A stretch of 64,000 nt of DNA from contig NC_019936.1 of the NCBI RefSeq assembly GCF_000327065.1, forward strand, positions 3,438,001 to 3,502,000, in the 5' to 3' direction. The translations under genes and the position numbers were made by a program. Below are positions 9,700 to 18,334 of this stretch, piece after piece; positions within the stretch are counted from its first letter, which is position 1; every line of letters begins with the position of its first letter. This DNA is from Stutzerimonas stutzeri RCH2 (GTDB lineage Bacteria > Pseudomonadota > Gammaproteobacteria > Pseudomonadales > Pseudomonadaceae). Below the pieces are notes generated by a model. That model worked only from the letters and a program-made list of their open reading frames with translations. It did not search any database and was not told the origin of the DNA.

Positions 9700-10092
9700 T
9701 TAGCGCTTGGAGTACTGCGGACGCTTGCGCGCTTTGCGCAGACCGACCTTCTTACGTTCAACTTCACGAGCATCGCGAGTGACGAATCCAGCCTTGCGCA
9801 GCGGGCTACGCAGAGTCTCGTCATACGAGATCAGAGCGCGAGTGATACCGTGACGGATCGCACCAGCCTGACCACTGACACCACCACCCAGAACGGTGAC
9901 GTAGATATCGAACTTCTCGACAGTCTCGGTCAGCTCCAGCGGCTGGCGAACGACCATGCGGGCAGTTTCGCGACCGAAGAAGTTATCCAGCTCACGGTTG
10001 TTGATGGAGATCTTGCCAGTGCCCGGACGCAGGAAAACGCGCGCGGTTGCAGTCTTGCGACGGCCAGTGCCGTAATTTTGAGTCGCCGACAT
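9700..10092 (-). CDS. rpsI: 30S ribosomal protein S9
   Basis: At 130 residues this is a full-length uS9, with the N-terminal [18 protein letters not shown] motif and the basic C-terminal tail ending in PQYSKR that reaches the ribosomal P site. It follows rplM by 14 bases in the conserved rplM-rpsI operon and is followed by a strong bidirectional terminator. Confidence 0.99.
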   Translation of the reverse strand: MSATQNYGTGRRKTATARVFLRPGTGKISINNRELDNFFGRETARMVVRQPLELTETVEKFDIYVTVLGGGVSGQAGAIRHGITRALISYDETLRSPLRKAGFVTRDAREVERKKVGLRKARKRPQYSKR

Positions 10093-10106
10093 AATGAACT
10101 ATTCCG

Positions 10107-10535
10107 TTAAATCTTCAGTTCTTGGGGCTGCTGAGCGGTATGCGGGTGATTGGCACCCTTGTACACCTTCAGCTTACGATACATGTCGCGACCCAGCGGG
10201 TTCTTCGGCAGCATGCCTTTGACCGCAGTCTCGATCACACGCTCGGGCGCCTTGGCGATCAACTTCTCGAAGTTGATCGACTTGATGCCACCCGGGAAAC
10301 CGGAGTGAGAGTAGTACATCTTGTCGGTGGTCTTGGCACCGGTAACACGCACTTGCTCAGCATTGATCACAACGATGTAATCGCCGGTATCTACGTGAGG
10401 GGTGTATTCGGGCTTGTGCTTGCCACGCAGGCGGCTAGCGATTTCGGTTGCCAGACGACCCAGGGTCTGGCCGGCAGCGTCGACGACGAACCAGTCGCGC
10501 TTGACGGTTTCCGGTTTAGCAGTAAATGTCTTCAT
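10107..10535 (-). CDS. rplM: 50S ribosomal protein L13
   Basis: The 142-residue protein matches uL13 along its whole length ([20 protein letters not shown] at residues 13-32; [19 protein letters not shown] near 105-123). L13 is an early assembly protein of the large subunit. In E. coli the rplM 5' region is also where L13 represses its own operon. A clear sigma70 promoter lies 42-70 bases upstream. Confidence 0.99.
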   Translation of the reverse strand: MKTFTAKPETVKRDWFVVDAAGQTLGRLATEIASRLRGKHKPEYTPHVDTGDYIVVINAEQVRVTGAKTTDKMYYSHSGFPGGIKSINFEKLIAKAPERVIETAVKGMLPKNPLGRDMYRKLKVYKGANHPHTAQQPQELKI

Positions 10536-10576
10536 TCGTTATAGCCTCAGGGGCCGCCCTGAAAATAAGACGGCGA

Positions 10577-10605
10577 ATCTTACTGAATGGTGCTCGCCCT
10601 GGCAA
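10577..10605 (-). promoter_or_regulatory. Sigma70-type promoter of rplM-rpsI
   Basis: TTGCCA (10605-10600) and TAAGAT (10582-10577) on the minus strand are separated by 17 bp. The GCCGTC-type G+C-rich discriminator next to the -10 fits growth-rate control of ribosomal protein promoters. Confidence 0.7.
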
Positions 10606-10962
10606 GACCAGGGCAGCCGGAAACAGACGCTATCGGGGGCTCGGGTCAGCGCGTCCGCTACGGCAATGATCGGTAGGCTAGGCATCCCCTACCTTTGACT
10701 TGCGTCGACAGGCTAGGCATCCCCGGCGACAGGCTGCGGAATTATCCTGATTGGCAGAAAAATAGCAACCAACATTTGCGGTTCGTCGAGCAGGCATTAC
10801 GGACTTCGCGAGTAAGCTGCTACGGGCTCACTCGCAACGGGCCAACCCGAGCAAACACTTCACAGCCCCTGGCACTTCGATGCGCCCCGCTAATCTCATG
10901 ACCAGAACCAGCTTGTCTTCGTTAAGCTTTGCGCACTCGCATTCTTCTGCACGAGGTATCCG
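10606..10962. other. Intergenic region between rplM promoter and aldo/keto reductase
   Basis: No coding frame here looks real. The only marked structure is a 15-bp direct repeat (10675-10689 and 10710-10724), described separately. The remainder holds the upstream region of the divergent plus-strand gene, with no convincing sigma70 pair that I can see. Confidence 0.5.
10672..10730. repeat. Tandem 15-bp repeat, each copy in a small inverted repeat
   Basis: AGGCTAGGCATCCCC occurs at 10675-10689 and again at 10710-10724, 35 bp apart. The first copy is framed by GGTAGG/CCTACC (6-bp stem, 10-base loop), the second by GTCG/CGAC. The flanking bases differ but pair in both, so each copy can sit in a hairpin loop. 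The 11-mer GGCTAGGCATC also occurs once more, at 28720-28730. Confidence 0.55.
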
Positions 10963-12000
10963 ATGGAATTTCGTCCACTAGGCCGCACGGACCTGAAAGT
11001 CAGCTCGCTTTGCCTGGGCACAATGACATGGGGCGAGCAGAACGCCCAAAGCGATGCATTCGCCCAGATCGACCAAGCAAAAGCCGCTGGCATAAACTTC
11101 ATAGATACGGCCGAGATGTACCCGGTGCCACCTCGCCGTGAAACCTATGCCACCACCGAGCACTATATTGGCAACTATTTCAAGACACACGGCGGCCGAT
11201 CCGACTGGGTCCTCGCCACGAAGATAGCCGGCCCTGGTAACGGTATAAGCCACATTCGCTACGGACGCCTCAAGTTCAATCGCGCACATATACGCGCCGC
11301 ACTGGACGAGAGCCTCCGCCGACTACAGACCGACTGGATCGATCTTTACCAACTGCACTGGCCTGAACGCAGCACCAATTTCTTCGGACAGCTGGGCTAT
11401 CGCCACCAGGAAGACGACTTCACCCCGATCGAAGAAACACTGGAAGCGCTGGATGACGAAGTTAGAGCCGGCAGGATTCGCCACATCGGCTTGTCCAATG
11501 AAACCCCCTGGGGTCTGACAAAGTATCTGCAACTAGCCGAAGCTCGCGGCTGGCCGCGTGCAGTCTCGATACAGAACCCTTACAACCTGCTAAATCGCAG
11601 CTTCGAGGTTGGCCTGGCAGAAATCAGCATTCGTGAGCAGTGCGGCCTGCTCGCGTACTCACCGCTGGCGTTCGGCATGCTCAGCGGCAAATACGAGGAC
11701 GGCGCACGCCCCGCCAATGCGCGCCTCACGCTTTTTCAGCGCTTTGCTCGCTATAACAACGCTCAAGCGCGCGCAGCCTGTTCCCGCTATATAGCAGTCG
11801 CCCGAAAACACGGGCTGGATCCAGCACAAATGGCACTCGCCTACGTGACAGCGCAGCCCTTCGTGACCAGCAACATCATTGGCGCAACGACAATGGAGCA
11901 GCTTGAGTCGAACATCATTAGCTCCAAACTAAAGCTTTCGAGCGAAGTGCTGTCCGAAATAGAGAGCATTCACATGGAGCATCCAAATCCAGCGCCCTGA
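10963..12000 (+). CDS. tas: Tas-like NADP(H)-dependent aldo/keto reductase
   Basis: The 345-residue protein follows E. coli Tas along its length (MTWGEQN near residue 21; AEMYPVPPRRET near 50; IQNPYNLLNRSFEVGLAE near 204). The aldo/keto reductase tetrad is present as Asp48, Tyr53, Lys87 and His132. Tas-type proteins are soluble reductases of unknown natural substrate; in E. coli extra copies suppress a tyrosine auxotrophy. It is a single gene, upstream of a membrane protein gene 69 bases further on. The name rests on similarity only. Confidence 0.88.
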   Translation: MEFRPLGRTDLKVSSLCLGTMTWGEQNAQSDAFAQIDQAKAAGINFIDTAEMYPVPPRRETYATTEHYIGNYFKTHGGRSDWVLATKIAGPGNGISHIRYGRLKFNRAHIRAALDESLRRLQTDWIDLYQLHWPERSTNFFGQLGYRHQEDDFTPIEETLEALDDEVRAGRIRHIGLSNETPWGLTKYLQLAEARGWPRAVSIQNPYNLLNRSFEVGLAEISIREQCGLLAYSPLAFGMLSGKYEDGARPANARLTLFQRFARYNNAQARAACSRYIAVARKHGLDPAQMALAYVTAQPFVTSNIIGATTMEQLESNIISSKLKLSSEVLSEIESIHMEHPNPAP

Positions 12001-12069
12001 CCCGCTCACCTAATCAGAATCACCACCAAAACACCCGACACACGAACATCAGCGCAAAGGACCGTAAGG

Positions 12070-12747
12070 ATGATTGCCGCTCACCTGCTTGCCCCCGCCA
12101 CGCTCTCAATAGGCTGGACAATCTACGCAGCTGCGCTGATATGGGCCGTATGGCGAGCACCATGGGTGGAATTATTCAGCGATACGCGCCGGCAGCATCT
12201 TCTGTGCGGCGCAATGCTGTCCATTTTTTTGCTCTGGCTCGTCCGACGGGATTTCGACTCAGGCCTATCCTTTCACTTTATAGGTCTGACAGCAGTTACG
12301 CTGTTGCTGGACTGGCCGCTAGCCATTCTGGCCGCCCTCGCCGCACAGCTCGGATTGACACTAACCGGCCATCAACACCTCACTGCACTCGGCATAAACG
12401 GCATTCTGCTGGTGCTGATCCCGGTCATGGTTACGGTCATTTGCGCGCGCATGGTGGAGCGCGCCCAGCCACGCAACCTATTCGTGTTCATATTCTTTGC
12501 AGGTTTTTTTCCGGCGGCACTCGCTGCGCTGGCGTGCATTCTCGCATCGCTTGGCGTACTGCTATTCGATGGCCGCTTTCCGATGCCGCCATGGCTGGAA
12601 GACTTCGCGGGGTATATCTGGCTGGTAATGTTCCCCGAGGCCTTTATCAACGGCACGGCGATCACAGCACTGGTGGTCTTCTACCCAGACTGGATGGAGA
12701 GCTTCAACCAGAGCCGCTACTTGCAGGCGCCCTGGAAGGAGGAGTAA
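12070..12747 (+). CDS. CbiM/COG3235-type energy-coupling-factor permease homologue
   Basis: This 225-residue integral membrane protein has six or more hydrophobic segments and resembles the COG3235 group related to CbiM, the substrate-binding component of cobalt/nickel ECF transporters. The N-terminal start (IAAHLLAPATLSIGWTIYAA) retains a His near the N terminus, as in CbiM-type metal sites (MH.x). No ECF ATPase (CbiO), CbiQ or CbiN gene is adjacent, so its partner, if any, is elsewhere. No cobalamin or Ni/Co riboswitch fits in the 69-base gap upstream. Substrate is unknown. Confidence 0.75.
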   Translation: MIAAHLLAPATLSIGWTIYAAALIWAVWRAPWVELFSDTRRQHLLCGAMLSIFLLWLVRRDFDSGLSFHFIGLTAVTLLLDWPLAILAALAAQLGLTLTGHQHLTALGINGILLVLIPVMVTVICARMVERAQPRNLFVFIFFAGFFPAALAALACILASLGVLLFDGRFPMPPWLEDFAGYIWLVMFPEAFINGTAITALVVFYPDWMESFNQSRYLQAPWKEE

Positions 12748-12780
12748 CGAAGGGCCGCAGGCAAACCCTGCAAAGGAAAC

Positions 12781-12975
12781 CTAGTGCTCGCGCGGAGGCA
12801 TGTCACCCGAAAACAGATCATCCTCCAGTTCGTTTCCCGGAATGGCATGTGCTTCGGAAGCCCATGCGCCGAGATCGATGAGCTTGCAGCGTTCAGAGCA
12901 AAATGGCCGATTCGGGCTCTGCGGCCCCCACTCTACTGGCGCCCTGCAAGTGGGGCACTCAACTGTTGCGGTCAT
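12781..12975 (-). CDS. yacG: YacG, zinc-binding DNA gyrase inhibitor
   Basis: A 64-residue protein with four zinc ligands Cys7, Cys10, Cys26 and Cys30 (CPTC and CSERC), followed by the conserved [10 protein letters not shown] segment and an acidic C-terminal tail. In E. coli YacG binds the GyrB C-terminal region and inhibits DNA binding by gyrase. It overlaps coaE by four bases and is the last gene of the pilBCD-coaE-yacG run. Confidence 0.95.
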   Translation of the reverse strand: MTATVECPTCRAPVEWGPQSPNRPFCSERCKLIDLGAWASEAHAIPGNELEDDLFSGDMPPREH

Positions 12976-13580
12976 TTCTGACCTCCTTGCAATGTCAGAT
13001 AAAAACGGTGCAAACGCTCGACCTCAGCTCCGAGCCAAGATAGATCGCGATCATTCACAAGCACATCATCGGCACGCTTCAGGCGCTCTTCACGCTGAAC
13101 CTGAGCCTTGAGAATGGCACGCACCTGCTCCTCGCTGGCCTGATCACGAGCCGTCGTGCGTGCAATCTGGAGCACCTCTGGCACATCCACGACCAGTACT
13201 CGACCGACCTGACGATACTGCCCAGACTCGACAAGCAACGGCGAGACCATGATGGCGTAAGGCGATTCGGCCAGTGCGAGATGCCGGGCGACCTCGGTGC
13301 GAATCAATGGATGTAGGAGCTTTTCGAGCCACTGCCGCTCGGCCGGATCAACGAATACTTTCTGACGCAACCCGGCGCGGTCCAGCTCACCGCTCCGCAG
13401 TAAGACCTCTCCACCAAAGCGCTCAACGATCTGCTGCAGGGCCGGCCGCCCAGGCTCAACCACCCAGCGTGCAGCCTGGTCGGCATCGACCACATGCACA
13501 CCCAAGCTGGCGAACCGATCTGCAACGGCAGTCTTTCCGCTACCGATACCGCCAGTCAATCCAAGAATCCAGGGTTTCAT
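12972..13580 (-). CDS. coaE: Dephospho-CoA kinase
   Basis: CoaE phosphorylates the 3'-hydroxyl of dephospho-CoA, the last step of coenzyme A synthesis. The P-loop GGIGSGKT is at residues 10-17, followed by [17 protein letters not shown] and [12 protein letters not shown], both typical of the family. The length is 202 residues. It lies 142 bases downstream of pilD and overlaps yacG; pilD-coaE-yacG is the usual pseudomonad order. Confidence 0.96.
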   Translation of the reverse strand: MKPWILGLTGGIGSGKTAVADRFASLGVHVVDADQAARWVVEPGRPALQQIVERFGGEVLLRSGELDRAGLRQKVFVDPAERQWLEKLLHPLIRTEVARHLALAESPYAIMVSPLLVESGQYRQVGRVLVVDVPEVLQIARTTARDQASEEQVRAILKAQVQREERLKRADDVLVNDRDLSWLGAEVERLHRFYLTLQGGQK

Positions 13581-13722
13581 CCGTCAACCGCACCCTAGCC
13601 AAAAAAACAGGACGAGCAGTAGTAACCACTCAGAGCACGAAGCGCAAGCTTATGGGTAGGCGATAAAGACGGTAGCCTGACTCATACAAACCGGCCGCCA
13701 TGAGCCACCCAACATGATTGGC

Positions 13723-14592
13723 TCAGAAGCGCACAAACTGCAGGTAGCTTTCCGTAATCCAATCGCCCCAAAGCAATGCAATCCAGCCTGCGATAGCCAG
13801 GTATGGGCCGAAAGGAATCGGCGTATTGCTTTCCGCACGCTGCATCCGCAAGAGGATGCTACCAAGCACAGCGCCGACCACCGAAGACAACAGGATCGTC
13901 AGCGGCAGCACCTGCCACCCGCCCCAGGCGCCAAGCATGGCCAGCAGCTTGAAGTCACCGTAGCCCATACCCTCTTTACCGGTGACCACCTTGAACAGCC
14001 AGTACACCGACCAAAGACTCAGGTACCCCGCTACTGCTCCCCATAGCGCACTTTCCAACGATACGAACAAACCGAAGTTATTGAGGATAAGGCCGAGCCA
14101 CAATAGCGGCAGCACCAAAACGTCAGGCAACAACTGGTGATCGACATCGATCATGCTCATCGCCAACAGGCCCCAGGTCAGCAACAGCATTGCGCCGGCC
14201 TGCCAGGAGAAGCCGAAATGCCAGGCGACATAGCCGGACAACAGCCCGCAAGCCAACTCCACCAACGGATAACGACAACTGATCGGCGCACGGCAGGATG
14301 AGCACTTGCCACGCAGGGCCAACCAGCTGACTAGGGGGATATTTTCCCAAGAGCGGATTTGGTGATTGCAATGCGGACAACGGGAGTTTGGCAGCAGCAG
14401 ATTGAAGCGCTCGCCGACTGGCTCCGCCGGGCTCTCGAGATATTCAAGCGCCTGCATACGCCAATCGCGCTGCATCATAATCGGGAGGCGGTAAATTACG
14501 ACATTTAGAAAGCTGCCGACCAATAAGCCGAGCACGGCAGCAGATAAAACAAAGGCCAGCACGTGGCTGGCCAAATAATCGAGCAGAATCAT
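13723..14592 (-). CDS. pilD: Prepilin leader peptidase / N-methyltransferase PilD
   Basis: PilD cuts the leader of type IV prepilins and type II secretion pseudopilins after glycine and methylates the new N-terminal Phe. The 289-residue membrane protein has a cytoplasmic zinc-binding loop with Cys72, Cys75, Cys97 and Cys100 (CPHC...CSSC). The two catalytic aspartates are Asp149 (SMIDVDHQLLPD) and Asp213 (GYGDFK). About seven or eight transmembrane segments are visible. It starts two bases past the pilC stop, so the two are co-transcribed. Confidence 0.97.
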   Translation of the reverse strand: MILLDYLASHVLAFVLSAAVLGLLVGSFLNVVIYRLPIMMQRDWRMQALEYLESPAEPVGERFNLLLPNSRCPHCNHQIRSWENIPLVSWLALRGKCSSCRAPISCRYPLVELACGLLSGYVAWHFGFSWQAGAMLLLTWGLLAMSMIDVDHQLLPDVLVLPLLWLGLILNNFGLFVSLESALWGAVAGYLSLWSVYWLFKVVTGKEGMGYGDFKLLAMLGAWGGWQVLPLTILLSSVVGAVLGSILLRMQRAESNTPIPFGPYLAIAGWIALLWGDWITESYLQFVRF

Positions 14593-14594
14593 GC

Positions 14595-15812
14595 TTAAAC
14601 AACAGAACCAAGCTGAAAAATCGGAAGGTACATAGCGATAATCAAGCCGCCAACCAAAACACCCAGCACAGCCATAATCATTGGCTCCATGAGACTTGTC
14701 AGGCCATCGACCATATTGTCAACTTCGTCCTCGTAAAACGTCGCGACTTTCCCCAGCATCTCATCGAGCGCGCCGGACTCTTCGCCAATGGCGGTCATCT
14801 GAACCGCCATGGTAGGGAAGGTGCCAGTTGTACGCATGGAGAAGTTGAGCTGCATACCACTCGAAACGTCACTCTTCACTTTCATCGTTGCATTGCGGAA
14901 CACCACATTGCCAGTGGCGCCGGCGACTGAATCCAACGCATCAACCAACGGCACACCAGCAGCAAAGGTAGTAGCCAGCGTGCGCGCAAAGCGTGCCACT
15001 GCAGACTTGTAGAGAATATCGCCGACGACGGGAATTCTGAGCAAAAAGCGGTCAAACCCGTTGCGAAAACGTTCCGATTTGCCGTGGGCTGTTTTGAAGG
15101 CATAAGCCACCCCAAACATAACGAACAGCACCACATGCCACCAGGCCTGCAGTGCTTCGGACAAGCCAATCACCATCAATGTGAACGCCGGAAGCTCCGC
15201 GCCGAAGTTTGCGAAAACATCCTGAAACTGCGGAACCACCTTGATCAACAGGATCGCGGACACAATGATCGCAACCAGCACTACCGCGATTGGGTAGTTC
15301 ATCGCCTTCTTGATCTTGGCCTTCAGGGCCTCGGTCTTTTCCTTGTAGGTCGCCACCCTATCAAGGAGCGTTTCCAGCGAGCCGGATTGCTCACCAGAAT
15401 CCACTAGATTGCAATAAAGATCATCGAAGTACTGAGGCTTCTTTCGCAGTGCGGTTGCGAAGCTATTGCCCGCAGCGACTTCCTGCTTCAAATCATCCAC
15501 CAGTTTGCGCATATTCGGATTATCAAAGCCCTCACCAATGATGTCGAAGGACTGCAAGAGCGGAACGCCCGCCTTCATCATGGTCGCCATCTGCCGAGTG
15601 AACAGGGCAATATCCATCGGTTTGATCTTCTTGCCAGCACCAAACAATGAAACCGACTTCTTGCGCACCTTCTGCGGGTTGACACCCTGCTTGCGCAGCT
15701 GCGCCTTGACCAGCGCGGGGCTAACGCCGCTAAGCTCACCCTTTATCTTTGCGCCTTGCCTGTTTGTGCCTTCCCAGGTGAACACACTGGTCTTTATCGC
15801 TTTCTGCGCCAT
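14595..15812 (-). CDS. pilC: Type IV pilus inner-membrane platform protein PilC
   Basis: PilC is the inner-membrane platform on which the PilB and PilT ATPases act. The 405-residue chain has the two T2SSF/GspF domains, at about residues 70-195 (ALFTRQMATMMKAGVPLLQS) and 275-398 (FARTLATTFAAGVPLVDAL), with three transmembrane helices between and after them. It sits directly between pilB and pilD with one- to two-base gaps. Confidence 0.97.
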   Translation of the reverse strand: MAQKAIKTSVFTWEGTNRQGAKIKGELSGVSPALVKAQLRKQGVNPQKVRKKSVSLFGAGKKIKPMDIALFTRQMATMMKAGVPLLQSFDIIGEGFDNPNMRKLVDDLKQEVAAGNSFATALRKKPQYFDDLYCNLVDSGEQSGSLETLLDRVATYKEKTEALKAKIKKAMNYPIAVVLVAIIVSAILLIKVVPQFQDVFANFGAELPAFTLMVIGLSEALQAWWHVVLFVMFGVAYAFKTAHGKSERFRNGFDRFLLRIPVVGDILYKSAVARFARTLATTFAAGVPLVDALDSVAGATGNVVFRNATMKVKSDVSSGMQLNFSMRTTGTFPTMAVQMTAIGEESGALDEMLGKVATFYEDEVDNMVDGLTSLMEPMIMAVLGVLVGGLIIAMYLPIFQLGSVV

Positions 15813-15813
15813 G

Positions 15814-17517
15814 TTAGTCCTTGGTCACCCGGTTGACTTCTTCCAGGCTGGTCACGCCCTGCATGGCTTTAACTAGAGCCGAAGTACGCAGATCGTTAAA
15901 GCCGTCTTTACGCATCTGGGTGGAAATGTCGATGGAATTGCCGTCCTCCATGATAATCCTCGCGAGAGCCGGCGTGTTTTTAACCACTTCATAAATACCG
16001 ACACGACCTTTGTAACCGCCTTTGCAATTATCGCAGCCGACCGGGCCATAAATTTTGAATGCCCCAATCTTGTCGGCAGGAAAACCTTCGCCCAGCAGCG
16101 CCTCGCGCGGCAGCTCAACCTCTTTCTTGCAGCTGTTGCAAAGCTTGCGTGCCAGTCGCTGCGCGATGATCAGGTTGACCGATGTCGCGATATTGAACGC
16201 GGCCACCCCCATGTTACGAAGTCGCGTGAGGGTTTCTGCTGCGCTGTTGGTATGGAGAGTAGACATGACCATGTGACCGGTCTGCGCCGCCTTGATGGCA
16301 ATCTCAGCGGTCTCCAGATCACGGATCTCACCCACCATAATGATGTCCGGATCCTGACGCAGAAACGCGCGTAGCGCCTGCGAAAAATCCATCCCCTGGC
16401 GGGGATTGACGTTGACTTGATTGATGCCTTCCAGATTGATCTCCACAGGATCTTCTGCGGTAGAGATATTCACATCGACCGTATTAAGGATGTTCAACCC
16501 CGTATAGAGGGACACAGTCTTACCAGAGCCAGTCGGGCCGGTGACCAAAATCATGCCCTGTGGTTGCTTCAGGGCATTCATATAAAGCTCTTTCTGATCC
16601 TCTTCATAACCCAATGCATCAATACCCATCTGTGCGCTGGACGGATCGAGGATTCGCATCACGATCTTCTCGCCCCACAGCGTAGGCAGCGTATTGACGC
16701 GAAAATCAATCGCCTTGTTCTTGGACAGCTTCATCTTGATGCGGCCATCCTGAGGTCTACGACGCTCGGAAATATCCAAGCCCGCCATCACTTTGAGGCG
16801 CGCGGAAATCCTAGGCGCCAGCTGTATCGGCGGACGTGCCACCTCATGCAGGATGCCATCGGTACGCAGCCGCACGCGAAACGCCTTCTCATAAGGCTCG
16901 AAATGCAGGTCGGAAGAGCCCCCACGAATGGCGTCGAGCAGCATTTTGTTGACGAAACGAACCACTGGCGCATCGTCTGCAGTCTCTCCGGCCTCGTCAC
17001 CCTTGCCATCATCACTAACCGATTCGACATCTACGCCATCCAGGTCAACGTCACCTAGATCCTCCAGTCCGGTAGAACCGTTGTCGTATAGTTTGTCGAT
17101 TGCCTCGCCGAGCTTATCGTCTTCCACCAATATCGGCTCAATCGAAAGCCCGGTACTGAACTGGATATCGGCAATCGACTGATGATTCGCAGGGTCGGAA
17201 ATAGCGATGAACAGCTTGGTTCCACGTTTGGAAAGGGGGAGCACACGATGCTGCTTGGCAAGTTTCTCACTAATCAGATCCTTGGGCAGCAGCTCCTTAT
17301 CCAGCGCTCCCAGATCCAGCAATGCGACGCCAAACTGCTCGGACGCAAGCTCGGCTATGACTCGCCCATTGACCAGCCGGTTCTGAACGGCATAGGTAAC
17401 GAAGGGCGTTTTGCTGCGAAGCGCCTGGGCTTGGGCCTGCTGTGCCGTTCTCTCGTCTAGCACCCCGGCACCGACCACCTGCCGAGCCAGCCCGGATAGA
17501 GAAATATTTTCGCTCAT
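15814..17517 (-). CDS. pilB: Type IV pilus assembly ATPase PilB
   Basis: PilB is the hexameric ATPase that drives pilus extension. The 567-residue protein has the N-terminal MshEN/T2SSE-N region (residues 1-150), a Walker A motif GPTGSGKT near residue 325, Asp-box and Walker B (DPDIIMVGEIRDLETAEIA), and a zinc-binding tetracysteine segment (CNSC ... CDNC) near residues 465-505. I start at the ATG beginning MSENISLSGLARQ because the homologues start there; the frame is open for 22 more codons upstream without conservation. It diverges from pilAI. Confidence 0.96.
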   Translation of the reverse strand: MSENISLSGLARQVVGAGVLDERTAQQAQAQALRSKTPFVTYAVQNRLVNGRVIAELASEQFGVALLDLGALDKELLPKDLISEKLAKQHRVLPLSKRGTKLFIAISDPANHQSIADIQFSTGLSIEPILVEDDKLGEAIDKLYDNGSTGLEDLGDVDLDGVDVESVSDDGKGDEAGETADDAPVVRFVNKMLLDAIRGGSSDLHFEPYEKAFRVRLRTDGILHEVARPPIQLAPRISARLKVMAGLDISERRRPQDGRIKMKLSKNKAIDFRVNTLPTLWGEKIVMRILDPSSAQMGIDALGYEEDQKELYMNALKQPQGMILVTGPTGSGKTVSLYTGLNILNTVDVNISTAEDPVEINLEGINQVNVNPRQGMDFSQALRAFLRQDPDIIMVGEIRDLETAEIAIKAAQTGHMVMSTLHTNSAAETLTRLRNMGVAAFNIATSVNLIIAQRLARKLCNSCKKEVELPREALLGEGFPADKIGAFKIYGPVGCDNCKGGYKGRVGIYEVVKNTPALARIIMEDGNSIDISTQMRKDGFNDLRTSALVKAMQGVTSLEEVNRVTKD

Positions 17518-17584
17518 AAGGGTCTCGCCTAGTTCCAAGCCCGCCTTATAGCCTAGTTGCCAAGCCGTGCAAATACACACCATC

Positions 17585-17609
17585 TTAAGTGACGAAACAC
17601 GTCACTTAA
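17585..17609. promoter_or_regulatory. Perfect 10-bp inverted repeat between pilB and pilAI
   Basis: TTAAGTGACG (17585-17594) and CGTCACTTAA (17600-17609) are perfect inverted repeats around AAACA. The element lies 68 bp upstream of pilB and about 230 bp upstream of pilAI. Its symmetry fits a dimeric regulator. PilR, which activates pilA with sigma54, is one candidate, but the match to its published sites is not strong. Confidence 0.55.
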
Positions 17610-17718
17610 TGCCATCGCAACGAGCTCCTAGCGAACACAACAACGAAAGGAATACCGTCCCCAAAATAGCCTTGCTGCCGCTTTTGCTTCGCCAACTGCC
17701 TCGCGAGGGACACTAGGC

Positions 17719-17792
17719 GGCAGGAAACTTGCGCCACATCACAAACCAACCGTCTTCAGAACTCTTTCGGGAAAGCTGGCACACAAACTGCT
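17719..17792 (+). promoter_or_regulatory. Sigma54-type -24/-12 elements upstream of pilAI
   Basis: The best site is TGGCACACAAACTGCT at 17777-17792: GG (17778-17779) and GC (17790-17791) are 10 bp apart, and TGGCAC matches the -24 consensus exactly. Transcription would start near 17803, about 35 bases before the pilAI ATG. A second site with the same 10-bp GG/GC spacing, GGCAGGAAACTTGC, lies at 17719-17732. In Pseudomonas pilA is known to need RpoN and PilR. Confidence 0.65.
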
Positions 17793-17837
17793 CTATCGCT
17801 GGCAGGCGGTTGCCTAACACTCAAGGAGAAAAAACAG

Positions 17838-18266
17838 ATGAAAACTCAAATGCAAAAGGGCTTTACGTTGATCGAACTGATGATCGTGGTTGCGATCATT
17901 GGTATTCTGGCCGCCATTGCGCTGCCGGCGTATCAGGACTACACCGTTCGCTCCAACGCTGCCGCCGCGCTGGCCGAAATCACCCCTGGCAAGATCGGTT
18001 TTGAGCAAGCGGTTAACGAAGGTAAAACCCCGTCGACCACTGCGGCCGATCCGGGCTACATCGGCGTCGGCGCCACGACATCTTATTGTGGCGTAACCGT
18101 CACCTTCACACAGGCAACCGGTGTTGGTTCCATCGCTTGTGCAACTACTGGCGGTAACGCTGGCAAGTTCAACAGCAAAACAATCACGCTTAACCGTACA
18201 GCCGAGGGCGCATGGTCTTGTGCAAGCACCTTGGACGCCAAGTACAAGCCAGGCAAGTGTTCCTAA
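17838..18266 (+). CDS. pilAI: Type IV major pilin PilA (PilAI)
   Basis: The prepilin has a short leader MKTQMQKG, cut by PilD before Phe, and the classic hydrophobic N terminus [20 protein letters not shown] with Glu5. The mature chain has 134 residues and four cysteines (SYC, IAC, WSC, GKC), and its last residue is Ser directly after Cys. P. stutzeri has two adjacent pilA genes; pilAI is the one reported as needed for pilus formation and DNA uptake. Sigma54-type elements precede it and a strong terminator follows. A C-terminal Ser is the residue glycosylated by TfpO in P. aeruginosa group I pilins. Confidence 0.95.
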   Translation: MKTQMQKGFTLIELMIVVAIIGILAAIALPAYQDYTVRSNAAAALAEITPGKIGFEQAVNEGKTPSTTAADPGYIGVGATTSYCGVTVTFTQATGVGSIACATTGGNAGKFNSKTITLNRTAEGAWSCASTLDAKYKPGKCS

Positions 18267-18283
18267 TCTAGCCTGTTCAGGAA

Positions 18284-18310
18284 AGAGCGGCTTAGACCGC
18301 TCTTTTTTTT
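18284..18310 (+). terminator. Intrinsic terminator between pilAI and pilAII
   Basis: AGAGCGG (18284-18290), loop CTTAGA, CCGCTCT (18297-18303) and then a run of T's to 18310. It should end most pilAI transcripts, leaving pilAII to read-through or to a promoter of its own. Confidence 0.9.
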
Positions 18311-18334
18311 CGCCTAAATTGGAGGACGAAGCCC

